This document shows positions 10,558 through 20,909 of a stretch of 64,000 nucleotides of DNA, one piece after another (within the stretch, counting starts at the first letter, position 1; the number at the start of each line of letters is the position of its first letter). This DNA is from Amycolatopsis coloradensis (GTDB lineage: Bacteria > Actinomycetota > Actinomycetes > Mycobacteriales > Pseudonocardiaceae). Location of the stretch: the NCBI RefSeq assembly GCF_001953865.1, contig NZ_MQUQ01000010.1, positions 158,435 through 222,434 on the forward strand, written 5' to 3'. The position numbers were made by a program, and so were the translations under genes. The notes beneath the pieces were generated by a model that saw only the letters and a program-made list of their open reading frames with translations, ran no database searches and was not told where the DNA came from.

Positions 10558-11037
10558 ATGCCGATGTCCGACTCCTTGGGTCTCGAGACGCTCGACCGCG
10601 AGCAGTGCCTGTCACTGCTCGCGGGTGCCGGGCTCGGCCGGGTGGTGTTCACCTCCCGCGCCCTGCCGGCGATCCAGCCCGCCCGGTTCGCGCTCCACCA
10701 CGGTGCGATCGTGGTCCGGACCCCGGCACAGAGCGCGTTGTTCGCCGGGATACTCGACAGTGTGGTGGCGTTCGCCGTCGACGAGTTCGCCGCGGACCTG
10801 GGGGCAGGCTGGTTCGTCACCGTCCTCGGCCGCGCCTCCGAGGTGCGTGACCCGATCGTGATCGCCGAGCTCGCGACCTTGCCGCTCGGCTGCTGGACTG
10901 GGCAAACGGACGCCCGTTATCTCCGGATCCCGATCGAGTCGGTCACCGGTCGGAGGATCCTCGGCGCGTGCGGTAACGAAGCCCTGTCCGTGATCGACGC
11001 ACCAGATGAGCGATCCGGGCGCGTTTGTCACTCCTGA
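10558..11037 (+). CDS. PPOX-fold (pyridoxamine 5'-phosphate oxidase-like) protein
   Basis: A 159-residue protein of the flavin/heme-binding split-barrel superfamily: LETLDREQCLSLLAGAGLGRVVFTSR followed by QPARFALHHGAIVVRTP and SVVAFAVDEF. Proteins like this are typical members of DevR/DosR-type regulons in actinobacteria and often sit beside the sensor kinase, as here. No ligand can be assigned. ATG 10558 is preceded by a weak GGGG; ATG 10564 is an alternative. The 116 bases upstream hold no gene. Confidence 0.85.
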   Translation: MPMSDSLGLETLDREQCLSLLAGAGLGRVVFTSRALPAIQPARFALHHGAIVVRTPAQSALFAGILDSVVAFAVDEFAADLGAGWFVTVLGRASEVRDPIVIAELATLPLGCWTGQTDARYLRIPIESVTGRRILGACGNEALSVIDAPDERSGRVCHS

Positions 11038-11067
11038 CCCCACTGCCCGGGGAGTTACTCCGGGACG

Positions 11068-12615
11068 GTGACGCCTGTGCGGCGGGTGAGTGCGGCGAGT
11101 GACGCCAAGGCGCCCAGAATTCTGGACGCGGTGGCCGGGATCGCCCATGATCTCAGCCTCTCCGACGTCCTGCGGCGCATGGTCGAATCCGCCTGCGAGC
11201 TGACCGGTGCGCCGTTCGGCGCGCTGAGCGTGCTCGATTCGGAAGAGTTCATCCGGTTCGGCGACGCGTGGCGGACCCCGCCGTCCGAGGACGAGTCCCG
11301 CGTGATGCCCATCCGGATGCGCGGCCGCATCTTCGGGATGCTGTACCTCGCCCGCAAGCCCGACGGCGAGGAGTTCACCGAATCCGAAGAAGACCTGCTC
11401 GTCGCGCTCACCGCGGCTGCCGGTGTGGTGATCGAGAACGCCGCGCTGTTCGACCAGGTGCAGCGGCGCGAACGCTGGCTCGAGGCGTCCTATCACGTCA
11501 CCGGCGCGCTCCTGACCGACCAGGACCTGACAGCGACCCTGCACCTGATCGCCGAACGCGCCCGCGTCGTCGCCGGTGGCACCGCCGGCGCGGTGGCCCG
11601 CCCGCGCGGCGACGGGCAGCTGGTCTTCGAGATCGTCGAGCCGCCGGGGCCGGACGCGGACCGGCTAGCCGGGATCACCGTGCCGACCGAGGGCACCGCG
11701 ACCGGGATGGCGTTCACCACCGGCAAACCCGTCGTGGTCCGGGACTACGGCGAAAAAGTGGTCGAGTACCAGGGTGAACGTGGTGCCGTGATGCCCGCGG
11801 TGATCAAGGATCTCGACTCCACGGTCGCCGTCCCGCTGATCGTCGGCGAGGAGAAACTCGGCGTCCTGCTGGTGGCGAAGTTCCGCGACAAGACCCCGTT
11901 CTCCGCCTACGACGTCCAGCTCGCCGAGACCTTCGCCGCGCACGCCGCGCTCGCGGTCGAATTCGCCCGCGCGCAACAGGACAGGCAGCGGCTCGCCGTC
12001 TTCGAGGATCGTGACCGGATCGCCCGCGACCTGCACGACCTGGTGATCCAGCGGCTGTTCGCGATCGGGCTCGGCCTGGAGGGGCTCAGCAGGCTCACGG
12101 CCGAAACCGCCGTCGCCGACCGCGTGAGCACTTTCGCGCACGAGATCGACCGCACGATCCGCGAGATCCGCAACAGTATCTTTTCGTTGCAGGAACCGGC
12201 CGAGGCGCAGGGCAGCCTTCGATCGGAGCTGCTCCGCGTGGCGCTCGACGCGGGCTGCGTGTCCGAACCCCGGGTCGGGTTCGACGGGCCGCTCGATTCA
12301 GCGGTGCCGGACACGGTCCGCTCGGATCTCATCGCGACCCTGCGCGAAGCACTGTCCAATGTGGTCAGACATGCCGGGGCGGCGTCGGTCTCGGTCGACG
12401 TCTCGGTCGATCGCGACGGGCGATGGCTGGAGCTTTCGGTGGTGGACGACGGGGTCGGCATGCCCGCCGAACCCGGCCATCGCAGCGGGGTGGCGAACCT
12501 CGCCGAACGCGCGGCCCGCTGGAACGGGTCGTTCAGCGTCGAAGCGCGGCCGGAAGGCGGGACGAGGCTCGACTGGTCGGTGGAACTGCCGGCCCGACAG
12601 GGGAGTGTGGGATGA
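11068..12615 (+). CDS. DevS/DosS-like GAF sensor histidine kinase
   Basis: A 515-residue sensor kinase: GAF domain at about 25-150, second GAF at about 165-310, dimerisation/phosphoacceptor helix with His in DRIARDLHDLVIQRLFAIG (about 320), and a HATPase with ALSNVVRHAG and DDGVGMP. This is the HisKA_3 architecture of mycobacterial DosS/DosT, which sense O2, NO and CO through heme in the first GAF. Whether heme is bound here cannot be judged. GTG 11068 follows a GGGAG. The stop overlaps the response-regulator start (ATGA). The context supports a hypoxia/redox system with the PPOX-fold gene. Confidence 0.92.
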   Translation: MTPVRRVSAASDAKAPRILDAVAGIAHDLSLSDVLRRMVESACELTGAPFGALSVLDSEEFIRFGDAWRTPPSEDESRVMPIRMRGRIFGMLYLARKPDGEEFTESEEDLLVALTAAAGVVIENAALFDQVQRRERWLEASYHVTGALLTDQDLTATLHLIAERARVVAGGTAGAVARPRGDGQLVFEIVEPPGPDADRLAGITVPTEGTATGMAFTTGKPVVVRDYGEKVVEYQGERGAVMPAVIKDLDSTVAVPLIVGEEKLGVLLVAKFRDKTPFSAYDVQLAETFAAHAALAVEFARAQQDRQRLAVFEDRDRIARDLHDLVIQRLFAIGLGLEGLSRLTAETAVADRVSTFAHEIDRTIREIRNSIFSLQEPAEAQGSLRSELLRVALDAGCVSEPRVGFDGPLDSAVPDTVRSDLIATLREALSNVVRHAGAASVSVDVSVDRDGRWLELSVVDDGVGMPAEPGHRSGVANLAERAARWNGSFSVEARPEGGTRLDWSVELPARQGSVG

Positions 12616-13262
12616 CGATTTCGGTGTTCCTGCTGGACGATCACGAACTCGTCCGCACCGGGCTGAAGACCGTCTTCGAGGCCGAGGACGATCTCACGGT
12701 GGTCGGCGAGGCGTCCACGGCCGCCGAAGCGTACGTGCGGATCCCCGTGGTCAAACCGCAGGTCGCGGTGCTCGACGTCCGGCTCCCGGACGGTGAGGGG
12801 GTCAGCGTCTGCCGCGAGATCAGGGCGTCCGTCGACCCGCCGCCCGCCTGCCTGATGCTGACGTCCTATTCGGACGACGAAGCGCTGTTCGGCGCGATCA
12901 TGGCGGGCGCGGCGGGGTACATGCTCAAACAGGTCTCCGGTGGCGCGCTCGTCAAGGCCGTTCGCACGGTCGCCGCGGGCGGATCGCTGCTGGACAGCAC
13001 GCTGACGGCGTCGGTGATGAACCGCCTGCGCGGCGAGAGCGACGATCACCCGGACCCGCGATACGAACAGCTGAGCCCGCAGGAGCGGCGGGTGCTCGAC
13101 CACATCGCGGACGGGCTGACCAACCGGCAGATCGCGGAAAAGCTGTTCCTGGCGGAGAAAACGGTCAAGAACTACGTGTCGTCCCTGCTGCACAAGCTCG
13201 GTTTCGAACGCCGCACCGCCGCCGCCGTCTACGCCACCCAACGCCGCAAGCCGTCCTCTTAG
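12612..13262 (+). CDS. NarL/LuxR-family response regulator (DevR-like)
   Basis: A 216-residue response regulator: receiver domain with acidic pair LLDDHE, phosphoacceptor Asp in VAVLDVRLPDG (about 54), Thr/Ser in MLTSYS and Lys in YMLKQ. A LuxR helix-turn-helix follows (about 148-205: LSPQERRVLDHIADGLTNRQIA). It is the cognate partner of the upstream kinase, with which it overlaps by 4 bases. The 3' end overlaps the sigma-factor gene on the other strand by 4 bases. Confidence 0.93.
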   Translation: MTISVFLLDDHELVRTGLKTVFEAEDDLTVVGEASTAAEAYVRIPVVKPQVAVLDVRLPDGEGVSVCREIRASVDPPPACLMLTSYSDDEALFGAIMAGAAGYMLKQVSGGALVKAVRTVAAGGSLLDSTLTASVMNRLRGESDDHPDPRYEQLSPQERRVLDHIADGLTNRQIAEKLFLAEKTVKNYVSSLLHKLGFERRTAAAVYATQRRKPSS

Positions 13263-13900
13263 AAGAGCGCGATCCCGTCGGCGAAACCGGGATCCTCACG
13301 CAGCACGCGGCGAAGTTCGTTGAGCGCCCGGTGCTGCGTGACGCGCACCGCGCCCGCGCTCGCCATACCCAGCGTGTTCGCGGTCTCTTCGGCACTGAAC
13401 CCGAGGATCACCCGGAGCACCAGCACATCCCGCTGCTTCGCCGAAAGCACCTTGAACAACCGTGACAGCTGGCGGCCGCGCTCGGCCTTCTCGACCTCTT
13501 CGAACGTCGGGTTCCACGGTCCCTCTTGTTCGGGTTCCGGATCGGGCACCGGTGCCGACGGGTCGCGGGCGAGATTCCGGCGGACGTCGGCGACCTTGTG
13601 CGAAGCGATCCCGAACACGTACGGCAGGAAGCTGTTTTCCTGGTAGCTGTAGCGCGGCAGCGCGACGAGGACGGCCATCAGGACCTCCTGCGCGCAATCC
13701 TCGGCGCTGGAGATGCCGCGGGTCGTCCCGCCCAGCCTGCCGACGCAGTACCGGAACACGATCGGCCGGAGAAGCGTCAGCAGGGTCCCGACGGCCCGCC
13801 TGTCGCCACTGATCGCCGCGCGGATCGTTTCGCCGTCCGGCTCTCCCGGCCGGGGCTGGTAGGTGCAGCGCACGACTGTCACACTCCCGGGCGCGGTCAT
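13259..13900 (-). CDS. RNA polymerase sigma factor, SigD/ShbA type
   Basis: A 213-residue group 4 sigma factor. Region 2 runs from IRAAISGDRRAVGTLL through SSAEDCAQEVLMAVL and LPRYSYQENSFLPYVFGIASHKVAD; region 4 is KQRDVLVLRVILGFSAEETANTLGM then VRVTQHRALNELR. The sequence follows mycobacterial SigD and streptomycete ShbA (which transcribes the principal sigma gene). No anti-sigma gene is adjacent, as is usual for ShbA. GTG at 13903 directly precedes the ATG chosen here. The 240-base gap to the chitinase gene should hold its promoter. Confidence 0.88.
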   Translation of the reverse strand: MTAPGSVTVVRCTYQPRPGEPDGETIRAAISGDRRAVGTLLTLLRPIVFRYCVGRLGGTTRGISSAEDCAQEVLMAVLVALPRYSYQENSFLPYVFGIASHKVADVRRNLARDPSAPVPDPEPEQEGPWNPTFEEVEKAERGRQLSRLFKVLSAKQRDVLVLRVILGFSAEETANTLGMASAGAVRVTQHRALNELRRVLREDPGFADGIALF

Positions 13901-14084
13901 CACGCCGGATGAGTCGTTCTCGGTGTGTACCTCTGCGTTCCCATCGTCCCCACCTCCCGAAAGCCCCCAGCTCTGTTTGGCCCTGCCGACGTTACGCAGC
14001 GCGTTCGCGAATCACACCGGTACAGCAGCCCGGAGTAGTCGGGTCTTAAGGCCCTGGTGCGCCCTGGCTATGGACTTTCGCCAG

Positions 14085-14100
14085 ATTGGTCTAGACAATT
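14085..14100. promoter_or_regulatory. DasR-responsive element (dre) upstream of chitinase
   Basis: ATTGGTCTAGACAATT matches the published dre consensus ACTGGTCTAGACCACT at 13 of 16 positions, including the TGGTCTAGAC core. It lies 45 bases upstream of the chitinase start, placing it in the promoter. DasR is the GntR-family repressor that responds to GlcNAc phosphates and controls chitinase genes in streptomycetes; its gene is not in this window. Confidence 0.75.
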
Positions 14101-14144
14101 AGCCCAGCGCGGCGGCAGGCCGCCCTTGATCAGGAGGAATCGCG

Positions 14145-15914
14145 ATGAGGCGTTCCAGACCCCTGGCTTTTCTGGCCGTTGTGGTGCTCACCTTCGCCGG
14201 TTTGCTCACCGGCGGCGGCACCGCGAGCGCGGCCAACCTGCTCCTCAATCCCGGCTTCGAGGCGGGTTCGACGTCCGGCTGGTCCTGTGCGGCGGGAGCG
14301 GCCGTGACCACGCCGGTCCGTTCGGGTGGTTACGCCGTTTCGGTCACGCCCGGTTCGACGACCGGGAAATGCGCACAGACGGTGTCCGTCCAGCCGAACA
14401 CGACCTACGCGGTTTCCGCATGGGTGAACGGGAATCCGGTGTACCTCGGGGTCACGGGCGGGCCGTCGACCTGGACCGCCGCGACGTCGTACACGCAGCT
14501 TTCGCTGTCGTTCACGACGTCGGCCACGCAGACGACGGCGGAGGTGTACGTCCACGGCTGGTACGGGTCCGGCACCTTCTACGCGGACGACATCACCCTC
14601 GACGGGCCGGGCGGCGGGACCCCGGGAGCACCCGCGGCGCCGGGAAATCCGGCCGTGGGCACGGTGACGAACTCGTCGATCACGCTCTCGTGGGGAGCCT
14701 CGGCAGGCACCGTGACCGGGTATCGCGTGTACGAAGGCGGAAAGTTGGTCGCGACGGTGACCGGGACGTCGGCCACCGTTTCCGGGCTGACGGCCTGCTC
14801 GTCGCACAGTTTCTCGGTGGCCGCGTACAACAGCGCGGGTGAATCACCGAAGACCACGGAGGCGGGCGCCACCACCAGCGGCTGCGTCGACACCGGCCTG
14901 CCGAAGCACGCGTTGATCGGTTACCTGCACGCGAGTTTCGCCAACGGCTCCGGCTACACGCGGATGGCGGACGTCCCGGCGGCGTGGGACATCGTCAACC
15001 TCGCCTTCGGTGAGCCGACTTCGGTGACCTCCGGCGACATCCGCTTCACCCGCTGCCCCGTCGCGGAATGCCCGACGGTGGAAAGCGACGCGGACTTCAT
15101 CGCCGCGATCCGGGCGAAGCAGGCGCAGGGCAAGAAGGTCCTGATCTCCATCGGCGGGCAGAACGGCCAGGTCCAGCTGACCACGACCGCGGCGCGTGAC
15201 GCGTTCGTCAGCTCGGTGTCCGCGATCATCGACCGCTACGGGCTGAACGGCCTCGACATCGACTTCGAGGGGCACTCGCTGTACCTCAACTCCGGCGACA
15301 ACGACTTCCGCAACCCGACCACGCCGGTGATCGTCAACCTCATTTCGGCGCTGAAGACGCTGAAAGCCAAGTACGGCGCCGGATTCGTGCTCACGATGGC
15401 GCCCGAGACGTTCTTCGTGCAGACCGGGTACCAGTACTACGGCGGTCTCGGTGGCGCCGACAACCGGACGGGTTCGTACCTGCCGGTGATCCACGCGATG
15501 CGGGACGCGCTGACCGTGCTGCACGTCCAGGACTACAACTCCGGGCCGGTGATGGGCCTGGACAATCAGTACCACTTCATGGGCGGCGCGGATTTCCACA
15601 TCGCGATGACGGACATGGTGAAGGCCGGGTTCACCGTGGCTTCGACCGGGTTCCGGTTCCCGGGGCTGCGTGAGGACCAGATCGCGTTCGGCCTGCCTGC
15701 CGCGGTGAGCGCGGGCAACGGGCACACCGCGCCGGCGGCGGTGCATTCGGCGTTGAACTGCCTGGTGAAGAACTCCGGATGCGGCTCGTACACCTTGCGC
15801 GGCGGTGCTTCGCCGGCGTTGCGCGGCTTGATGACGTGGTCGATCAACTGGGATCGGTACTACGGCTGGGAATTCCAGAACGCCCACGAACCGTTCCTGA
15901 ACGCCCTTCCCTGA
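14145..15914 (+). CDS. Secreted GH18 chitinase with carbohydrate-binding and FnIII domains
   Basis: A 589-residue secreted enzyme. The signal peptide ends near residue 29 (GGGTASA). A carbohydrate-binding beta-sandwich (about 30-150, LLLNPGFEAGSTSGWSC) and a fibronectin type III domain (about 163-245) precede a GH18 barrel (about 255-589). The catalytic DxxDxDxE motif reads GLDIDFEG within YGLNGLDIDFE, and VLISIGGQNG is the second conserved strand. It resembles streptomycete ChiD-type chitinases cutting beta-1,4-GlcNAc chains outside the cell. AGGAGG at 14132-14137 fixes the start. A dre site upstream predicts DasR control. Confidence 0.93.
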   Translation: MRRSRPLAFLAVVVLTFAGLLTGGGTASAANLLLNPGFEAGSTSGWSCAAGAAVTTPVRSGGYAVSVTPGSTTGKCAQTVSVQPNTTYAVSAWVNGNPVYLGVTGGPSTWTAATSYTQLSLSFTTSATQTTAEVYVHGWYGSGTFYADDITLDGPGGGTPGAPAAPGNPAVGTVTNSSITLSWGASAGTVTGYRVYEGGKLVATVTGTSATVSGLTACSSHSFSVAAYNSAGESPKTTEAGATTSGCVDTGLPKHALIGYLHASFANGSGYTRMADVPAAWDIVNLAFGEPTSVTSGDIRFTRCPVAECPTVESDADFIAAIRAKQAQGKKVLISIGGQNGQVQLTTTAARDAFVSSVSAIIDRYGLNGLDIDFEGHSLYLNSGDNDFRNPTTPVIVNLISALKTLKAKYGAGFVLTMAPETFFVQTGYQYYGGLGGADNRTGSYLPVIHAMRDALTVLHVQDYNSGPVMGLDNQYHFMGGADFHIAMTDMVKAGFTVASTGFRFPGLREDQIAFGLPAAVSAGNGHTAPAAVHSALNCLVKNSGCGSYTLRGGASPALRGLMTWSINWDRYYGWEFQNAHEPFLNALP

Positions 15915-15918
15915 TCCC

Positions 15919-16063
15919 GCAATTCGTCCTCTGGTTGCGGTCCTTGCCTACGCATACACCGCAACCAGAGGACGACTTGCTTTCCGGGCCCGGCCCTCAT
16001 CGCAAGTAGTCCTCTAGTTGCGGTAGATGCGTGCGCAAGGACCGCAACTAGAGGACGAATCGC
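15919..16063. repeat. Two tandem copies of the GTCCTCT palindromic repeat
   Basis: Copy 1 has arms 15919-15941 and 15958-15980; copy 2 has arms 16002-16024 and 16041-16063. Each arm contains GTCCTCT(A/G)GTTGCGGT. The pair fills the gap between convergent chitinase genes and may terminate both. Confidence 0.8.
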
Positions 16064-16140
16064 ATGGGGGAGGGTGGACGTGGAGCGGGCCCGCACCGTG
16101 CAGCATCGGTGCGGGCCCGCAGTTTCAGGGGAAAGGGACG

Positions 16141-17514
16141 TCAGAAGGCCGCGGTGATCCGCGTGAAGTCCCAGTCGTTCTGCGCGATACCACTGCAGTT
16201 CTCCGCGACCCCGCCGCCTGCGCAGCCCCGGTCACGGTTGGTCGACCAGAACGCGAGCCTGGCGATCTTGTTGGTCTTGGACCAGTCGGTGATCCGCGTC
16301 CAGGTGTCGAGACTCGTCAGTTCCCGCTGGTCCGAAAGGCCGTTCATCCCGCTGATGCCCAGGTGGCTGTACGCCGTGGCGTCGTTCCACCCGAACGTCG
16401 ACTTCAGCTTGTCCCGCAGGCCGTTCGCGGCGTTGATGGTGTTCCCGTACATGTCCGCGCCACCACCGAAGTCGAACGGCATGATCGTGTAGACGTCGAC
16501 CCCGGCGTTCAGTGCCTTCGACTGGTCGATGAGCCGGTTGCCCCAGGAGTTCGGGCCGCTGGTCGTCGTGCCGAAGGTGAGGATGGTCTGGATACCGGGG
16601 TTGTTCGCCTTCACGATCTTCAGCGCGTTCAGGACCCGGTCCTGCACGGCCGCGTTCTCGAACTCGTCGGTGTTCTCGATGTCGATGTCGATCGCCTTGA
16701 GACCGTAGGCGTCGATCACCTTCTGGTAGGCCCCGGCGAGCAATTCCGGCGTCGAGCAGTTCGGGCCGAGCTTGTTGCCGCTCCACCCGCCGAAGGACGG
16801 GACGATCTGGCCACCCGCGGCCTTGATCTGCGCGATCGCGTTCGCGTCGACACCGCCCTGCAGCGGACGACTGCCGTCCCACGCGGGATTGCAACCACCG
16901 GACGACAGGATGAACGCCATCGTGAACCACTTGATCCCGGTCGCGTTCATGACCGTCTGCGGGTTCGGCGGGCTGCCCCAGCCCAGGTACAGATACGGCG
17001 CTCCACGGCCACCGGGCAGCGGCGGGTTGCTCGTGGTCGTCGTGGGCGGATTCGACGTCGACGTGGTGGTGGTGGGGGTGGTCGGCGTCGTGGTCGGCGT
17101 GCCGCCGCCCGGATCGCAGGAACCACCGTTGATCTTGCAGTTGGCCGGGGCGACGTAGCCCCCGGAGTACTTGACGTTGAACCCGAAACTGGTGCTGCCA
17201 CCATGGGAAAGGTTGCCGTTCCAGGTGTTCTTCACCGTCACGTGCTGGCCGGAGACGGAGTAGCTGCCGTCCCACAGCGAAGCGATCGAATGTCCTGAAG
17301 GGAGGTCGAATTCGACCGTCCACGTGGGAAGACTCGATCCCGACTTGTTGCTGATCGTGTACTTGCCTTCCCAGCCGGAGCCCCACTCGGAGCCCTTGCT
17401 GAAGGCGGCGCCGACGCCTCCGGCCGCGGAGGCCGGCGCGATCACGAGGACCGCGCCGACCGTTGCGGCAGCGGCGGCCAGGCCCATGGCCTGTATCCAA
17501 ATCCGCTTTGCCAC
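16141..17514 (-). CDS. Secreted GH18 chitinase with CBM2
   Basis: A 457-residue secreted chitinase: signal peptide (about 1-31, ending APASA), family 2 carbohydrate-binding module (about 32-132, with WEGKYTISNKSGSSLPTW and KNTWNGNLSHGG), a Thr/Pro linker (about 138-167), then a GH18 barrel. The catalytic signature is AIDIDIEN (D-x-D-x-E) and IVPSFGGWSG is the second strand. This clade resembles secreted streptomycete chitinases with a small barrel. GTG 17514 is chosen because GAGAGG sits 7 bases upstream. It lies 11 bases downstream of the next chitinase gene, so the two form an operon. Confidence 0.93.
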   Translation of the reverse strand: MAKRIWIQAMGLAAAAATVGAVLVIAPASAAGGVGAAFSKGSEWGSGWEGKYTISNKSGSSLPTWTVEFDLPSGHSIASLWDGSYSVSGQHVTVKNTWNGNLSHGGSTSFGFNVKYSGGYVAPANCKINGGSCDPGGGTPTTTPTTPTTTTSTSNPPTTTTSNPPLPGGRGAPYLYLGWGSPPNPQTVMNATGIKWFTMAFILSSGGCNPAWDGSRPLQGGVDANAIAQIKAAGGQIVPSFGGWSGNKLGPNCSTPELLAGAYQKVIDAYGLKAIDIDIENTDEFENAAVQDRVLNALKIVKANNPGIQTILTFGTTTSGPNSWGNRLIDQSKALNAGVDVYTIMPFDFGGGADMYGNTINAANGLRDKLKSTFGWNDATAYSHLGISGMNGLSDQRELTSLDTWTRITDWSKTNKIARLAFWSTNRDRGCAGGGVAENCSGIAQNDWDFTRITAAF

Positions 17515-17525
17515 TGTGAAACCTC

Positions 17526-19166
<1,641 letters not shown>

Positions 19167-19321
19167 TTCACTCCTTACAACCCGTGCAGGGAAATGATCT
19201 TGGAGAGGATTTCGTCAATGCGAAATCGGCGACATCGCGTTGCCGCGGCCGAGGCCGGGCAGGCGGGGATGCGTCTTCATCGACCACCTCCATGCGGAAC
19301 GCTTTGTTGCCGCAGACGCTA

Positions 19322-19337
19322 CGTGGTCTGGACCAAT
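19322..19337. promoter_or_regulatory. DasR-responsive element upstream of the tandem chitinase operon
   Basis: CGTGGTCTGGACCAAT agrees with the dre consensus at 12 of 16 positions, and the 12-base core TGGTCTGGACCA differs from TGGTCTAGACCA at one. It lies about 155 bases upstream of the start at 19166, far enough to sit at a promoter with a leader. Confidence 0.6.
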
Positions 19338-19426
19338 ATGGGAAGCATCACTACGTAGCGTGGTGATTTTCCTGCGAACGGCCTAATACGTTCGACAGCG
19401 TTAACCGTTCACAGGTTCGGTGTGGT

Positions 19427-19858
19427 TCACCGACGAGGCTCGTCCAATTCGCCGAGCCGGGCGATGTTCGCCGATTCCCGCGCGTCCGGCGCGATACCGG
19501 AAAGGAACACTTCGGTGATTTCGACGGCCACGTCGGGGGCGAGCCGTTTGAGGCTCAGAGCCAGCACGTTGGCGTCGTTCCACTTGCGCGCGCCCGCGGC
19601 GATCCAGGTGTCCCAGGCCAGCGCGGCGCGGACACCGGGGACCTTGTTGGCCGCGATGGCCGTGCCGGTCCCGGTCCAGCACATCACCACGCCGAAGTCG
19701 GCGTCGCCGTCGGTGACCGCCCTGCCCACCGCGGCGCCGAGTTCCGGCCAGTCGTCCGACGTCGCCGGGAGGAGCACCTCGTGACCGGCCTCGGAGAGGA
19801 AGGCCAGGACGGCGTCCGTGGTGGCGTTCCGGTCGTCGGCCGCGAAGGCGATCTTCAT
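19427..19858 (-). CDS. RpiB/LacA/LacB family sugar-phosphate isomerase
   Basis: A 143-residue protein with the RpiB fold: MKIAFAADDRNATTDAVLAFL at the start, VVMCWTGTGTAIAANKVPGVRAAL (the conserved Cys-containing anion loop) and KWNDANVLALSLKR. Family members interconvert ribose 5-phosphate and ribulose 5-phosphate or related sugars. The anion loop has CWTGTG where RpiB usually has CGTGIG, so substrate preference may differ. It follows the chitinase region on the same strand but is 260 bases away from the chitinase start and probably independent. Confidence 0.85.
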   Translation of the reverse strand: MKIAFAADDRNATTDAVLAFLSEAGHEVLLPATSDDWPELGAAVGRAVTDGDADFGVVMCWTGTGTAIAANKVPGVRAALAWDTWIAAGARKWNDANVLALSLKRLAPDVAVEITEVFLSGIAPDARESANIARLGELDEPRR

Positions 19859-19916
19859 GGCCGGAATCGTACGCCGCCGACAGGTGACGAACCGGAAGTC
19901 GTGGGAGGATCGCGAC

Positions 19917-20330
19917 GTGGACGCGCATTCTCGATGGCGCCGCCCGCCTTGTCGGCGAGACCGGCTTCGCCCGGCTCAAGATCGGCATGGTCTGCGCCAG
20001 GGCCGGGGGCCTGACACCCGCTCCGATGGACATGCTGCGCGCGCTGCTGGACGTCTTCTTCGAGCTGCTCACCGACATGCCGCCGCTGAACCGGGCCTTC
20101 GTGGTGTTGTGGAAGGACGCGACCGCCGGTACCGGTTCGCCATCGCACGGACCGTCGCCGCCGGGATCGCGGACGGCATTATCGCCGGTGTCCGTGACCC
20201 CGACGCGTACGCGGCGGCGCTGGCCGGGCAGGTGCGGGGGGTCGCCGTGGCCGCGATCATCGACCCCGGCGGAATCGATCTGCGTGCCATCCGGGCGGAG
20301 ATGGAGTACGCCGTGGACCGGCTCGCCTAG
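19917..20330 (+). pseudogene. Decayed TetR family regulator gene
   Basis: GGAGG at 19903-19907 precedes GTG 19917, then the frame must shift within ten codons to read RILDGAARLVGETGFARLKIGMVCARAGG, which are helices 1-2 of a TetR domain. The recognition helix and following linker are missing, and sequence resumes at MLRALLDVFFELLTDMPPLNRAFVVLWKDA. A second shift leads to RYRFAIARTVAAGIADGIIAGV and a tail ending ...EYAVDRLA at 20330. At least two frameshifts and one deletion make it non-functional unless the sequence is in error. Confidence 0.8.
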
Positions 20331-20863
20331 GCCTGGACCTTGGCCAGCTCCGCCGCGCCGAACGAGACGTCGAACCGGTCGCACCAGATGGTCACGCTCG
20401 AATAGCGCGCCAGATCGGTACCGGCAGGCAGGGTGTAGTTCTGACTTCCCTTGTTGCCCTTGAGTTTCCCTGCGCTCACATGCGCGCCGTCGTCGAAGAC
20501 GAACCAGCCGTCCTTGCCGGGGACGACCGGCGCGTCAGTGAGCCAGACCCGCAGATCCGGGCCGTTGCTCGTGTCGAGGTTCTCCAGGCGCAGCACCAGC
20601 GATCCGTCGGCCGCGCGCAGGATCCGGACGCCGCCGCTGGTCGTGTGTTCGTGGCTGATCAGCTCGCCGGTCGCCACGATCGAGGGCTCTTTCGGTGCGG
20701 GCGCGGTACTTTCGGAGAGGGGCGCCGAAGTCCGCGCGACGGGCAGGGCTTCCTGCACGGTTTCGTTCACCCAGAGCTTCCACGGCTGGAACCAGTAGAG
20801 GCCCGCGGCCACGGTCACCACCAGTCCGGCCGCCACGACGGCGAGCACCCGCTTGCGTTTCAT
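20327..20863 (-). CDS. DM13 domain protein, membrane-anchored
   Basis: A 178-residue protein: N-terminal membrane anchor (about 5-23, VLAVVAAGLVVTVAAGLYWF), a spacer of about 45 residues, then a DM13 domain (about 65-176) with TTSGGVRILRAADGSLVLRLENLDTSNGPDLRVWL and the C-terminal SVTIWCDRFDVSFGAAEL. DM13 domains are proposed to take part in extracytoplasmic redox chemistry and contain a conserved Cys, present here. The ATG at 20863 is preferred over a TTG at 20875. The stop overlaps the decayed TetR gene end to end. Confidence 0.88.
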   Translation of the reverse strand: MKRKRVLAVVAAGLVVTVAAGLYWFQPWKLWVNETVQEALPVARTSAPLSESTAPAPKEPSIVATGELISHEHTTSGGVRILRAADGSLVLRLENLDTSNGPDLRVWLTDAPVVPGKDGWFVFDDGAHVSAGKLKGNKGSQNYTLPAGTDLARYSSVTIWCDRFDVSFGAAELAKVQA

Positions 20864-20909
20864 GGCCCCATTCAACCGCGTGCGGCGCCCGAAACGCGTT
20901 ACCGGACTC

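Noticed and set aside
11907..13241. 444-codon minus-strand frame
   Set aside because: Antisense to the kinase and response regulator genes, both with full motifs.
16027..17298. 423-codon plus-strand frame
   Set aside because: Antisense to the chitinase gene and rich in Arg/Val; no domain.
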